Shown piece by piece: positions 1 through 5,965 of a DNA stretch of 6,719 nucleotides. The notes under the pieces were generated by a model that worked only from the letters and a program-made list of their open reading frames with translations, was not told the origin of the DNA and ran no database searches. The translations under genes and the position numbers were made by a program. The number at the start of each line of letters is the position of its first letter. The stretch's first letter is position 1. The stretch is from Candidatus Bathyarchaeota archaeon (lineage in GTDB: Archaea; Thermoproteota; Bathyarchaeia; Bathyarchaeales; DTEX01), in contig JAGGZB010000157.1 in NCBI GenBank assembly GCA_021162225.1, forward strand, positions 1 through 6,719. Reading direction: 5' to 3'.

Positions 1-144
1 ATGTGCCGCTGGAGGCGGCGGTGAAGTTCGAAGAATCTCTTTTCCAGGATTAAACATTTTCTGTTGTGTTACGGGTGCTCCGCAGTTGCCGCAAAACTTA
101 TCTTCAGGCTCAAGTTTAGCTCCACAATTATTACAAAACAACAT
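1..144 (-). CDS. Zinc-ribbon protein, N-terminal 48 residues (runs off the window)
   Basis: The visible part starts MLFCNNCGAKLEPEDKFCGN and carries two CxxC knuckles, C4-x2-C7 and C18-x2-C21. Each is followed by Gly-Ala, the classic short zinc-ribbon that binds one Zn2+ through four cysteines. After the ribbon comes a Lys/Gln linker and a proline-rich stretch (SPPPPAAH) where the window ends. In archaea such an N-terminal ribbon usually precedes a linker and either a membrane segment or another domain, so this is probably only the first module of a longer protein; its function cannot be told from here. The ATG at 144 is the only plausible start: an in-frame TAG lies about 30 nt upstream and no other start codon lies between. 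The ribosome binding site is weak (GAGAG). It lies downstream of the membrane kinase gene on the same strand, but 339 bp away and with its own TATA-like box, so it is probably a separate transcript. Confidence 0.8.
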   Translation of the reverse strand, partial: MLFCNNCGAKLEPEDKFCGNCGAPVTQQKMFNPGKEILRTSPPPPAAH

Positions 145-211
145 TATAAATGCTCTCTGTAGCCTAGGCGTCTAGCTCAACCGGATACACGTATCTTTTA
201 CGCTGCATGGA

Positions 212-219
212 CATATAAA
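212..219 (-). promoter_or_regulatory. Archaeal TATA-like box for the zinc-ribbon gene
   Basis: Read on the minus strand this is TTTATATG within CTTTATATGT, close to the archaeal TATA consensus. A start site about 25 nt downstream would fall near 188-192 and give a 5' leader of roughly 45 nt before the ATG at 144. The flanking sequence is not obviously a purine-rich BRE, so this is a pattern match only. Confidence 0.35.
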
Positions 220-322
220 GAGGCCAACGACGTATAAACCTCACCATTTCATCCCGTCACCTTCCAGTTTTCGCTTCGCACCGCATACTAAATGTTTAGA
301 GCTCAACTTGAGAGGAAGCTGA

Positions 323-397
323 TGAATGAGAGAAGCGCGTAAACTTGCGAGAAGACTCGGATACGCATGCATAAAGCTAGAAAACTTAACTGCTGCA
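323..397 (+). pseudogene. Possible remnant of a small charged protein
   Basis: This reading frame (ATG at 323, TGA at 395) gives 24 residues, including REARKLARRLGY and ACIKLENLTAA. It uses the same AGA/ATA/CTT-type codons as the real genes nearby. A neighbouring frame upstream (292-333) gives a similar charged stretch, and a third piece follows downstream (up to the TAA at 493-495), with stops in each frame between them. That pattern is what a frameshifted or decayed gene would leave, but the pieces are short, I do not recognise the family, and chance is a serious alternative. Confidence 0.15.
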
Positions 398-455
398 TGA
401 TCTTCAGAAAGAGAAAAATAGATCATATCGTGTTTTCTATCTTAAACGCCGAGAG

Positions 456-478
456 GGACTTAATGATTCGCCAAGTCC
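456..478 (-). terminator. Hairpin just after the membrane kinase gene
   Basis: GGACTT (456-461) and AAGTCC (473-478) form a perfect 6-bp stem with an 11-nt loop, beginning 5 nt after the stop codon of the 225-residue gene on the minus strand. No T-run follows directly, but a minus-strand T5 within a pyrimidine-rich stretch lies about 40 nt further on (414-418). It may help end the transcript or stabilise its 3' end; a 6-bp stem could also be chance. Confidence 0.25.
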
Positions 479-483
479 AGCCT

Positions 484-1161
484 TTAGAAGGTTAACATCC
501 AAGGTGTATAAAATTTTGCAAGTACTAAGATGAGAAATGAGGATAAAGGAACCGTAACATTATCATCAATGGGGTTAAACTCGAAGTGTTCGATGAACGA
601 GGCGGCAGCTCCAGCGAAGATCCCCGCCAAACCTAAAACTGCTCCAGTAGGAATTGAAAATAAGGCCATTGTGAGATTGCCCCACCAAGACTTCGTTCTT
701 TTCTTATAAAGCATATTTCTGACAATGCCCGTTATTGCATCCCCGAATGACATGAAGAGAACTGGCAGAACTCCAAACCAGAAGTTACCTTCCGATATTA
801 GCCATCCGAATGTTAAGATGACCCCCCACATAATGCAGAATGAGACTTCATACATGTTCTCTTCCGTTTGAAACCAGTACATCAACTTTCCGGTTTTATG
901 AGGAATGTAAGTGAAGACTCCCAGAAGTAAAGCCAAAATAAGCGGGATAAGCGGCGTCTTAAAAATGAAGGGGACAAGCATCGCTACTAAGCCTCCTGTA
1001 AGCATATGTATAGCCTTCCGGTCATAATAAACCGCAACGTTATACTTCAGCCCCCTCCTCCGCATAATTTCATAAAGATTTTTCGTTAGAAAAACCACGA
1101 CGAAGATAACCCAGCAGAAGAGAATTGCCGAAGCTACTATTTCCTCCGTCGAGATTACCAT
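484..1161 (-). CDS. CTP-dependent polyprenol/phytol-kinase-like membrane protein (SEC59/VTE5 family)
   Basis: A complete 225-residue, strongly hydrophobic protein with about six or seven membrane segments (roughly residues 8-27, 52-67, 69-85, 105-122, 127-147, 163-188, 204-217). It carries the family marks in order: RKAIH at 48-52, GDA at 140-142 in the segment usually read GDA(F/L)A, KSWWGN at 157-162 where relatives have KS-x-x-G-(S/T), then an acidic E191 and DDNVTVPL at 199-206, very like the DDNLTVP of plant phytol kinase. Known members (dolichol kinase SEC59, yeast DGK1, phytol kinase VTE5) phosphorylate a lipid alcohol with CTP at the membrane. In an archaeon the likely substrate is a prenol such as geranylgeraniol or dolichol, which is inference. 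The ATG at 1161 sits about 25 nt below a TATA-like box, giving an almost leaderless mRNA. It is a separate unit from the lysine operon, 431 bp away. Confidence 0.8.
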   Translation of the reverse strand: MVISTEEIVASAILFCWVIFVVVFLTKNLYEIMRRRGLKYNVAVYYDRKAIHMLTGGLVAMLVPFIFKTPLIPLILALLLGVFTYIPHKTGKLMYWFQTEENMYEVSFCIMWGVILTFGWLISEGNFWFGVLPVLFMSFGDAITGIVRNMLYKKRTKSWWGNLTMALFSIPTGAVLGLAGIFAGAAASFIEHFEFNPIDDNVTVPLSSFLILVLAKFYTPWMLTF

Positions 1162-1186
1162 CGTATTTCTCGTTCTTCACTATATC

Positions 1187-1194
1187 TTAATAAA
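1187..1194 (-). promoter_or_regulatory. TATA-like box for the membrane kinase gene
   Basis: On the minus strand this reads TTTATTAA, centred about 30 nt before the ATG at 1161. A start site 24-26 nt downstream would fall only a few bases before the start codon, so the transcript would be nearly leaderless. That fits the lack of a good ribosome binding site ahead of this ATG. Confidence 0.4.
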
Positions 1195-1363
1195 GAATAT
1201 TTAACGATTTTCATGCATTAGATGTAGCAAATCCACCGGGTAGTAGGGACGGAACCTTAAACCCTTTTAACGTGTTATAGCCGCAACAATATATCATCAG
1301 AATAAATTAAGAATGGGTCAACGACTCCTACCTTAATCTAATTAAACAAAAAACAAAACGATA

Positions 1364-1370
1364 TTTATAT
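1364..1370 (+). promoter_or_regulatory. Plus-strand TATA-like box pointing toward lysA
   Basis: TTTATAT preceded by an A-rich tract (AAAACGATA) is a good archaeal TATA match. The start site would be near 1390-1395. No plus-strand gene of normal length lies downstream in the window, so a transcript from here would be a small RNA, a tiny peptide mRNA, or antisense to the 3' end of lysA. AT-rich DNA produces such boxes by chance, hence the low confidence. Confidence 0.25.
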
Positions 1371-1378
1371 GAAAGAAT

Positions 1379-1401
1379 AGAGGGGTTCTGAGAGAGGTTC
1401 T
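1379..1401 (+). repeat. Imperfect 11-bp tandem direct repeat
   Basis: AGAGGGGTTCT (1379-1389) is followed, with a 12-bp period, by AGAGAGGTTCT (1391-1401); 10 of 11 bases match. The pair is bracketed by the inverted arms AATAGA (1376-1381) and TCTATT (1404-1409). It lies at the predicted start site of the plus-strand TATA-like box, the position a repressor site would take. It may also be chance in low-complexity DNA. Confidence 0.35.
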
Positions 1402-1473
1402 TTTCTATTATGTGTCTGAAGATTAACTGAAAAAATTAAGGTATAAAGAGTCTAACCACGAAATAGGTGAAAA

Positions 1474-1512
1474 ATGAATAGCCCCCAAGTAAAGCACAAT
1501 ATTCAACGTTAA
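1474..1512 (+). CDS. Candidate 12-residue ORF with strong ribosome binding site
   Basis: ATG at 1474 opens MNSPQVKHNIQR and closes with TAA. Just before it lies AGGTGA (1465-1470), a strong match to the archaeal 16S anti-Shine-Dalgarno, at a 3-nt spacing that is on the short side. A TATA-like box (GTATAAAG, 1441-1448) and the one at 1364 lie upstream. The peptide matches nothing I know and has no run of lysine codons (one Lys), so a lysine-sensing leader role is not supported. Chance occurrence is likely. Confidence 0.12.
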   Translation: MNSPQVKHNIQR

Positions 1513-1540
1513 AGCAGTCAGAGACATATTTAAACTATTC

Positions 1541-1577
1541 AAAGAAAAAATTCCCACGTAAAATAACCAAAAATATC
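1541..1577 (-). terminator. T-rich terminator region after lysA
   Basis: Beginning about 16 nt after the lysA stop, the minus strand has T5 (1573-1569) and then T6 within AATTTTTTCTTT (1552-1541). Archaeal RNA polymerase commonly terminates at such T-tracts without a hairpin. Another T6 lies at 1435-1430. This would end the five-gene lysine transcript before the membrane kinase promoter. Confidence 0.45.
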
Positions 1578-1592
1578 GATCTGCAAGAAACT

Positions 1593-2888
1593 TCATTTAA
1601 GCCATGAAGGAAGCTCTTGCCCAATCAAGAGAGACTCAAAATCTTCTTTCCGCCTTATCAGCGCATACTCTCCGTCTTTGGCTAAGACCTCCCCGCATCT
1701 AGGTCTCGAATTATATTGCGAGCTCATCGAGAATCCATAAGCCCCCACGTTCAGAACAGCCAACAGATCGCCTTCACTTATCCTCGGAAGCCTTCTGTCT
1801 CTAGCTAGCAGATCACCTGACTCACATATTGGCCCCGCCACATCGTAAACCTCTTCTTCCGCAGAGTCAAACCTATTAGCAACGATTATCGGATGATAAG
1901 ATCCATACATCGCCGGCCTAATCAAAGTGTTGAACCCAGCGTCTACACCTACGAATTTTTTGAAAGGTGTGATCTTCAAAGTATTTACACGCGTCAACAG
2001 AACACCAGCATCACAAACAATGTAGCGACCAGGCTCAATGAAGAACCATGGCTCCCCCAGATCGTACTCACCGATCCGTCTGAGATAAAGACCTAGAACC
2101 TTCTCCGCGTAAAGATCAAGATCCAAAGATTCCTCTTCAGGGCTGTAAGGAACGCCTAAGCCTCCCCCGAAATCAATGAAATCAAAGTCCACACCTACCT
2201 CTTCGTGAACGTGACGAGCTATCTCCAACATTTTTTCAGCAGCCAAGAGGAAAGGCTCAACCGTTAATATCCCTGAACCTATATGCATCTGTATGCCGAA
2301 CTTCTTCACTCCAGCCTCTCTGGCGTATTTATATGCCTTGATGACGTCGTCCTCCCAGATTCCAAACTTTGAATCCCTTCCAGCCGTGATGCAATGCTCG
2401 TGATGGCCCGCCCCAATCTCAGGATTAACCCTCACAGAGATCATTTCAGGCAGATGGAAACTGAGAAGCCTTCTCAACTGCGAAAGAGAATCAATGTTTA
2501 TTGTAACTCCGGAATCAACAAGGAACTTCAACTCGTCATCTCGGACGCTTGTTCCGGTGAATAATATTCTATCAGATGTGAAGCTTGCCCTTAACGCGAG
2601 AAACACTTCTCCCGGGCTTACAGTGTCGAGATATGCTCCTTCACTTTCAAGTATCTTCAATACAGAGAGGCTGGTATTCGCCTTAGCAGAGTAATAGATT
2701 CTAACCTTGTCATAGTGCTTCTTGAGGGCGTCGTAAAGCCGACGATAATTCTCCCTGATTCTTCTCTCCGCTAAGACATATAACGGAGTGTCAAATTTTT
2801 CAGCTATCTCAAGAGAGGAGACGCCGTCTATATAGAGCACACCACCCCTATTTTCTAAATGACCATTCGAAAATATTTTTGAAGACAT
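1593..2888 (-). CDS. lysA: Diaminopimelate decarboxylase
   Basis: A PLP enzyme of fold-type III that decarboxylates meso-diaminopimelate to L-lysine in the cytoplasm, the last step of the pathway. With the ATG at 2888 it is 431 residues, a normal family length. Visible motifs: YSAKAN with the PLP-binding lysine K69 in the N-terminal barrel; HIGS at 202-205; the glycine-rich phosphate loop GGG at 241-243; EPGR at 285-288; CESGD at 355-359, whose cysteine is the active-site residue donated across the dimer; and GAYGFSMSSQYN near 382-393 with the substrate-side tyrosine. The frame can be extended six codons to a TTG at 2906. I prefer the ATG because GGAAGG lies 6 nt before it, while the TTG has no ribosome binding site. 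It lies 34 nt after asd and ends the lysine operon; the downstream DNA is T-rich. Confidence 0.95.
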   Translation of the reverse strand: MSSKIFSNGHLENRGGVLYIDGVSSLEIAEKFDTPLYVLAERRIRENYRRLYDALKKHYDKVRIYYSAKANTSLSVLKILESEGAYLDTVSPGEVFLALRASFTSDRILFTGTSVRDDELKFLVDSGVTINIDSLSQLRRLLSFHLPEMISVRVNPEIGAGHHEHCITAGRDSKFGIWEDDVIKAYKYAREAGVKKFGIQMHIGSGILTVEPFLLAAEKMLEIARHVHEEVGVDFDFIDFGGGLGVPYSPEEESLDLDLYAEKVLGLYLRRIGEYDLGEPWFFIEPGRYIVCDAGVLLTRVNTLKITPFKKFVGVDAGFNTLIRPAMYGSYHPIIVANRFDSAEEEVYDVAGPICESGDLLARDRRLPRISEGDLLAVLNVGAYGFSMSSQYNSRPRCGEVLAKDGEYALIRRKEDFESLLIGQELPSWLK

Positions 2889-2894
2889 AAAATA

Positions 2895-2900
2895 CCTTCC
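2895..2900 (-). promoter_or_regulatory. Ribosome binding site that decides the lysA start
   Basis: GGAAGG on the minus strand, 6 nt before the ATG at 2888. It supports that ATG over the in-frame TTG at 2906, which would place this site inside the coding region. Confidence 0.6.
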
Positions 2901-2922
2901 CGGCAATTTGAATAAAAAATGT

Positions 2923-3975
2923 CTAGAGAAGCCCCTTCTTAACCATAAGCTCAGCGCTCAGTATCCCTGCGCCCGCGGCGCCCCTTATGGTGTTATGTCC
3001 CAAGCAGAGATACTTAACGGTCATTATGGGGTCTTCTCGGATACGTCCAACCACGACGCTCATGCCTTTCCCCGCATCTCTGTCGAAGCGGGGCTGAGGC
3101 CTGTCGATCTCCTCTTTCACGATGATCGGTCTCTCCGGAGCTGTCGGCAGCTTAAGCCTCTGCGGCTCTCCAACGAAGTTTCTGAAGGCTTCTTTAACCT
3201 CTTCAATTGTAGGTTTCTGCTCAAGCCCAACATATACCGCTTCTAGATGGCCATCCTTCACGTTAACACGGTGGCAGCTGGCACTTATCGTAATATTCGC
3301 TGGTTGAATCTCTTCACCATAGAAGGTTCCGAGAATCTTTCTGGTCTCATTCTCCATCTTTTCCTCTTCGCCGGATATGTAAGGAACCACATTGTCGATT
3401 ATGTCAAGGGAGGGAACCCCGGGGTATCCAGCTCCGCTAAGCGCCTGCATCGTAGAGACAATCACGTTTTCCACACCGAACTTCATGAGAGCCTTCAAGG
3501 TGATGGCGAGCTGAATTGTGCTGCAGTTTGGATCTGTGGAGATGAACCCGTTCCAGCCGCGGTTCTTCTTCTGAACTGAGATTAGCTGCAGGTGGTCGGG
3601 ATTAACTTCGGGTATTATGAGCGGTACGTCGCTTTTCATTCTATGTGCGCTTGCTTTGCTGACAACTGGATACTCAACAGCAAACTCCTCTTCAATTGGA
3701 CCCGCTACGCTTCCGGGTAAAGCTGAAAATACGAAGTCTACGTTGCCAGCCTGCTTGACTTCTTTTAGATTCGTATTCACAACTGTCATGTCCTCAACTG
3801 CTTCAGGCATCGGGGTTTCCATTCGCCATTTGCATGCTTCTTTATACTTCTTTCCAGCTGAGCGTTCAGAAGCGGCGAGAACAGAAATCTCGAACCATGG
3901 GTGTCCCTGAAGCAATTCGATGAATCTCTGTCCTACGGTTCCTGTCGCTCCTAAAATTGCTACTTCACGTTTCAA
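2923..3975 (-). CDS. asd: Aspartate-semialdehyde dehydrogenase, archaeal/fungal type
   Basis: Reduces L-aspartyl-4-phosphate with NADPH to L-aspartate 4-semialdehyde, the branch point to lysine, threonine and methionine. The 350 residues match the archaeal/fungal subfamily length. The Rossmann motif GATGTVGQRF is at 9-18. The catalytic cysteine is C151 in STDPNCST. Later comes SCHRVNVKDGH, where R236 and H243 have the Arg-x6-His spacing of the substrate-binding arginine and general-base histidine in the E. coli enzyme. ALSGAGYPG at 178-186 is also typical. The start is TTG at 3975: an in-frame TGA sits four codons upstream, no ATG or GTG exists before the Rossmann loop, and GAGGG lies 6 nt ahead. 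The first 11 nt overlap the end of lysC, so translation is likely coupled, which suits two enzymes passing on an unstable acyl phosphate. Confidence 0.95.
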   Translation of the reverse strand: MKREVAILGATGTVGQRFIELLQGHPWFEISVLAASERSAGKKYKEACKWRMETPMPEAVEDMTVVNTNLKEVKQAGNVDFVFSALPGSVAGPIEEEFAVEYPVVSKASAHRMKSDVPLIIPEVNPDHLQLISVQKKNRGWNGFISTDPNCSTIQLAITLKALMKFGVENVIVSTMQALSGAGYPGVPSLDIIDNVVPYISGEEEKMENETRKILGTFYGEEIQPANITISASCHRVNVKDGHLEAVYVGLEQKPTIEEVKEAFRNFVGEPQRLKLPTAPERPIIVKEEIDRPQPRFDRDAGKGMSVVVGRIREDPIMTVKYLCLGHNTIRGAAGAGILSAELMVKKGLL

Positions 3976-5143
3976 GTGTATCCCTCACAGCTTTTATCGC
4001 ATCCTCAATTTTTGTTTCATCAATAAAGATGTTTATAGTAGACTTACTAGTCGTGACCTCAATTATATTTATTTTTTCAGATGCCAATGCCTCGGATATC
4101 TTAGCGATCCAACCGGGAGAATCCACAAAGGCGGGATGAGTCAACTCTATCAAGCCGACATTGCTTCTACAGCTCAGAGCTTTGCACACACCTAAACTGT
4201 GCAGATCCTTCAATAGAGCATTCAGATTTTCAGATGATGTGAAAACTGTCAACGAGACTCTTCCCGTGCTTATACCGTATAATGGCCTATCTTTGAAAGA
4301 GGCGATGATCTTGCTTATAACCTCAGGTTCAATATTACAGACGAGGCTAACAGCGGAGAGGCCTTTCCTCTGAGAGACCTCGAAAGAATCAGAGTTGAAC
4401 ACGCCCGTAATCTCCGTTCCACCTGAAAGACTTCTACTAGAGAAGCTTACAATCTTCAACTTTTGATTAGGTAACTTATACTTCAAAGCCTCTGCTTTTA
4501 TGACCTTTGCACCTCCATATGAGAGAGCGAACATCTCGTGAATGTCAAGTTTACTTAGCGGCTTCGCATCCGCTATTATCTTAGGATCCGCTGACATAAC
4601 TCCTTCCGTCTCCTTGACAAGCACAACTTCATCGGCATTCAGGCAATTCGCAAGCACCATCGCGGTTGTATCGCTTCCTCCTCTACCCAGAGTAGTCACT
4701 CTTCCCGTCTCGTCTCGTCCGAGAAAACCGCAAATCACAACGATCTTCTCCCTAAGCATAGGCTCCACAAACCGTTTGACGCGTTCACAAGTCTTCTTCA
4801 TATCCGGGGAGGCATTCTTAAAGTCGGAAGTAGTTATAATCGGCCATTCCTTGCTGTTTGGCTCTATATATATGGCGTCTGCGCCTAGGGATCTTAAAGC
4901 GGAACAGAAGATGCGGGCGCTCATCCTTTCACCCATCGAGACGATCTCAGCATAATCTTGATCATCAACGCCGCCTATCTCCGAAATGACCTTGATCAGA
5001 CTGTCAGTTGTCCCCTTCATCGCAGAGACAACAACGACGATCTCATCATAATTCGACTCCAGAACCTTTTTGGCGGCTTCTCTGATCTTAGGACCTGAAG
5101 CAAGATCAGCTCCACCGAACTTTATGACCGCTCTGGCTCCCAA
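3965..5143 (-). CDS. lysC: Aspartate kinase with C-terminal ACT regulatory region
   Basis: Phosphorylates L-aspartate with ATP, the committed step. The 392 residues hold an amino-acid-kinase domain (about 1-250) and a C-terminal regulatory region of two ACT repeats (about 262-320 and 328-390). By motif comparison with E. coli aspartokinase III the catalytic and aspartate-binding residues are kept: K8 in KFGG, S40 and T45 in VSAMKGTTD, E72 in GERMSA, F140, and R154, S157, D158 in TLGRGGSD. Two signatures are unusual: KFGG is followed by AD rather than TS, and the nucleotide loop reads KETEGVMSADP where relatives have TDVxGVYTADP. The ACT region implies feedback control, presumably by lysine given the operon, but the effector cannot be read from sequence. 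The start is TTG at 5143, the only start codon between the dapB stop and KFGG. It begins 33 nt after dapB and overlaps asd by 11 nt. Confidence 0.94.
   Translation of the reverse strand: MGARAVIKFGGADLASGPKIREAAKKVLESNYDEIVVVVSAMKGTTDSLIKVISEIGGVDDQDYAEIVSMGERMSARIFCSALRSLGADAIYIEPNSKEWPIITTSDFKNASPDMKKTCERVKRFVEPMLREKIVVICGFLGRDETGRVTTLGRGGSDTTAMVLANCLNADEVVLVKETEGVMSADPKIIADAKPLSKLDIHEMFALSYGGAKVIKAEALKYKLPNQKLKIVSFSSRSLSGGTEITGVFNSDSFEVSQRKGLSAVSLVCNIEPEVISKIIASFKDRPLYGISTGRVSLTVFTSSENLNALLKDLHSLGVCKALSCRSNVGLIELTHPAFVDSPGWIAKISEALASEKINIIEVTTSKSTINIFIDETKIEDAIKAVRDTLET
3982..3986 (-). promoter_or_regulatory. Ribosome binding site for the TTG start of asd, inside lysC
   Basis: GAGGG on the minus strand, 6 nt before the TTG at 3975, lying within the last codons of lysC. 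With the in-frame TGA just upstream of the TTG, it fixes the asd start. Confidence 0.6.
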
Positions 5144-5154
5144 TCTCTCAGCTG

Positions 5155-5161
5155 CCTCCCC
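5155..5161 (-). promoter_or_regulatory. Ribosome binding site for the TTG start of lysC
   Basis: GGGGAGG on the minus strand, 11 nt before the TTG at 5143. The spacing is longer than usual, but it is the only strong site in the 33-nt dapB-lysC spacer, and no other start codon is available. Confidence 0.5.
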
Positions 5162-5176
5162 GCTTGAAACAGAATG

Positions 5177-5965
5177 TTAACTCAAGACATCATCCATACT
5201 GTAGACACCGGGTCTAGTCTGTTTGCTCACCCATTCAGCCGCATACAAAGCTCCCTGAGCAAACACGCTTCGTGAGAAAGCTACGTGTTCAATACGAATC
5301 ATCTCATGAGCCCCAGCGATTATTACGTCATGAACACCGGGAACCCCACCTGCCCTCACAGAGAGAATCTCTAATTCCTCCGGCTTTCTTATGCTTACGC
5401 CTTCTCTTCCATGTATGACTGAGCTATATCCGCGGGCTTCTGAGATAAGCTCCCCCAGCTTCTTCGCAGTTCCGCTTGGAGCGTCCTTCTTGCCTGTGTG
5501 ATGAACCTCAATTACGCTGAAATCGTAGTTAGGCGGTAAAAGCCTCAACGTCTTTATCATCTTAAATAGAATATTTACGCCGATGGCATAGTTGGGCGAG
5601 ATCACGGCGGGAACCTTATCCATAATCGCATTTTTTACTATTTGCATCTGCTCATCTGTTAGTCCCGTTGTCCCCATGACGATTCGTTTTCCCAGATCTG
5701 CCACTACGGGAATGTTTAAGACTTCAGCTTCCGGCGTAGTGAAAGACAGATAAACATCCGCCTGGCTCACGGCTTCCTTGAGGTTGCTCGCATCATAAAT
5801 CTTAGCATCAGAGCTGCAAATCCCAGCTTCACTCAGAGTCTTGCCTACATTTGGATTTCCCGACGCCTCTACTCCGCCGACTATCTCGAATCCTCTCGCC
5901 ACGGCCTCTCGAAGCAGGGTGCTGCCCATTCTTCCAGCTGCGCCAGCAACGCAGATCCTAATCAT
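5177..5965 (-). CDS. dapB: 4-hydroxy-tetrahydrodipicolinate reductase
   Basis: Reduces (with loss of water) the DapA product to tetrahydrodipicolinate using NAD(P)H. The 262 residues are a normal family length. The N-terminal Rossmann loop reads VAGAAGRMG at 6-14, and GTTG at 98-101 closes the cofactor site. SPNYAIGVN at 123-131 corresponds to the family's S-PN-(F/Y)-(S/A)-IGVN. The substrate motif E-x-HHTGKKDAPSGTA runs 153-167, with H155 and K159 in the places of the E. coli catalytic H159 and K163. GGVPGVHDV at 206-214 and SRSVFAQGAL at 231-240 are the usual C-terminal marks. The ATG at 5965 is preceded by GAGG at an 8-nt spacing and overlaps the end of dapA by 8 nt (ATGATTAG), a coupled junction that fits consecutive enzymes. 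Its stop codon lies in the same frame as lysC. Confidence 0.95.
   Translation of the reverse strand: MIRICVAGAAGRMGSTLLREAVARGFEIVGGVEASGNPNVGKTLSEAGICSSDAKIYDASNLKEAVSQADVYLSFTTPEAEVLNIPVVADLGKRIVMGTTGLTDEQMQIVKNAIMDKVPAVISPNYAIGVNILFKMIKTLRLLPPNYDFSVIEVHHTGKKDAPSGTAKKLGELISEARGYSSVIHGREGVSIRKPEELEILSVRAGGVPGVHDVIIAGAHEMIRIEHVAFSRSVFAQGALYAAEWVSKQTRPGVYSMDDVLS

Larger units (their letters stand above)
145..483. other. 339-bp stretch without a convincing intact gene
   Basis: Between the membrane kinase and the zinc-ribbon gene I see no intact gene I would defend. The minus strand has a 61-codon ORF (426-241) starting MIYFSLSEDHAAV. It is Ser/Leu-rich, has no ribosome binding site, and looks like the complement of Arg/Lys/Glu-rich codons on the other strand. 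The plus strand gives coding-like sequence in two frames interrupted by stops: 292-333 reads MFRAQLERKLMNERSA, and another frame from about 323 to 394 reads MREARKLARRLGYACIKLEN and then a few more residues. Joined by a +1 shift these would form one charged, helix-rich protein, so a decayed gene is possible. A hairpin and a TATA-like box in this stretch are listed separately. Confidence 0.4.
1162..1592. other. 431-bp AT-rich gene-free stretch between lysA and the membrane kinase
   Basis: No ORF of credible length lies on either strand here. What can be seen is: minus-strand T-rich tracts just past lysA, a plus-strand TATA-like box at 1364-1370 with an imperfect tandem repeat behind it, a 12-codon plus-strand ORF with a strong ribosome binding site, and the minus-strand promoter of the membrane kinase at the left end. 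I searched by eye for tRNA arms, C/D-box motifs and long inverted repeats and found none that held. Confidence 0.6.

Noticed and set aside
162..169. 8-bp palindrome GCCTAGGC in the zinc-ribbon leader
   Set aside because: Single short palindrome with no second copy; chance is enough to explain it.
168..195. tRNA-like D-arm string (TCTAGCTCAACCGGATA)
   Set aside because: No matching T-arm (GTTCRA), anticodon arm or acceptor stem follows within tRNA distance on either strand.
241..426. 61-codon minus-strand ORF as a real gene
   Set aside because: No ribosome binding site, Ser/Leu-rich composition like a complement-strand shadow, and no recognisable motif; kept only as part of the gap description.
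1368..1430. C/D-box guide RNA (several CTGA boxes on the plus strand)
   Set aside because: The CTGA copies are present, but no RTGATGA C box stands at the right spacing, and the guide lengths do not fit.
1893..3579. Plus-strand ORFs of 60-112 codons inside lysA and asd
   Set aside because: They lie wholly antisense to, or nearly so, genes with full family motifs and have no motifs of their own; they are shadows.
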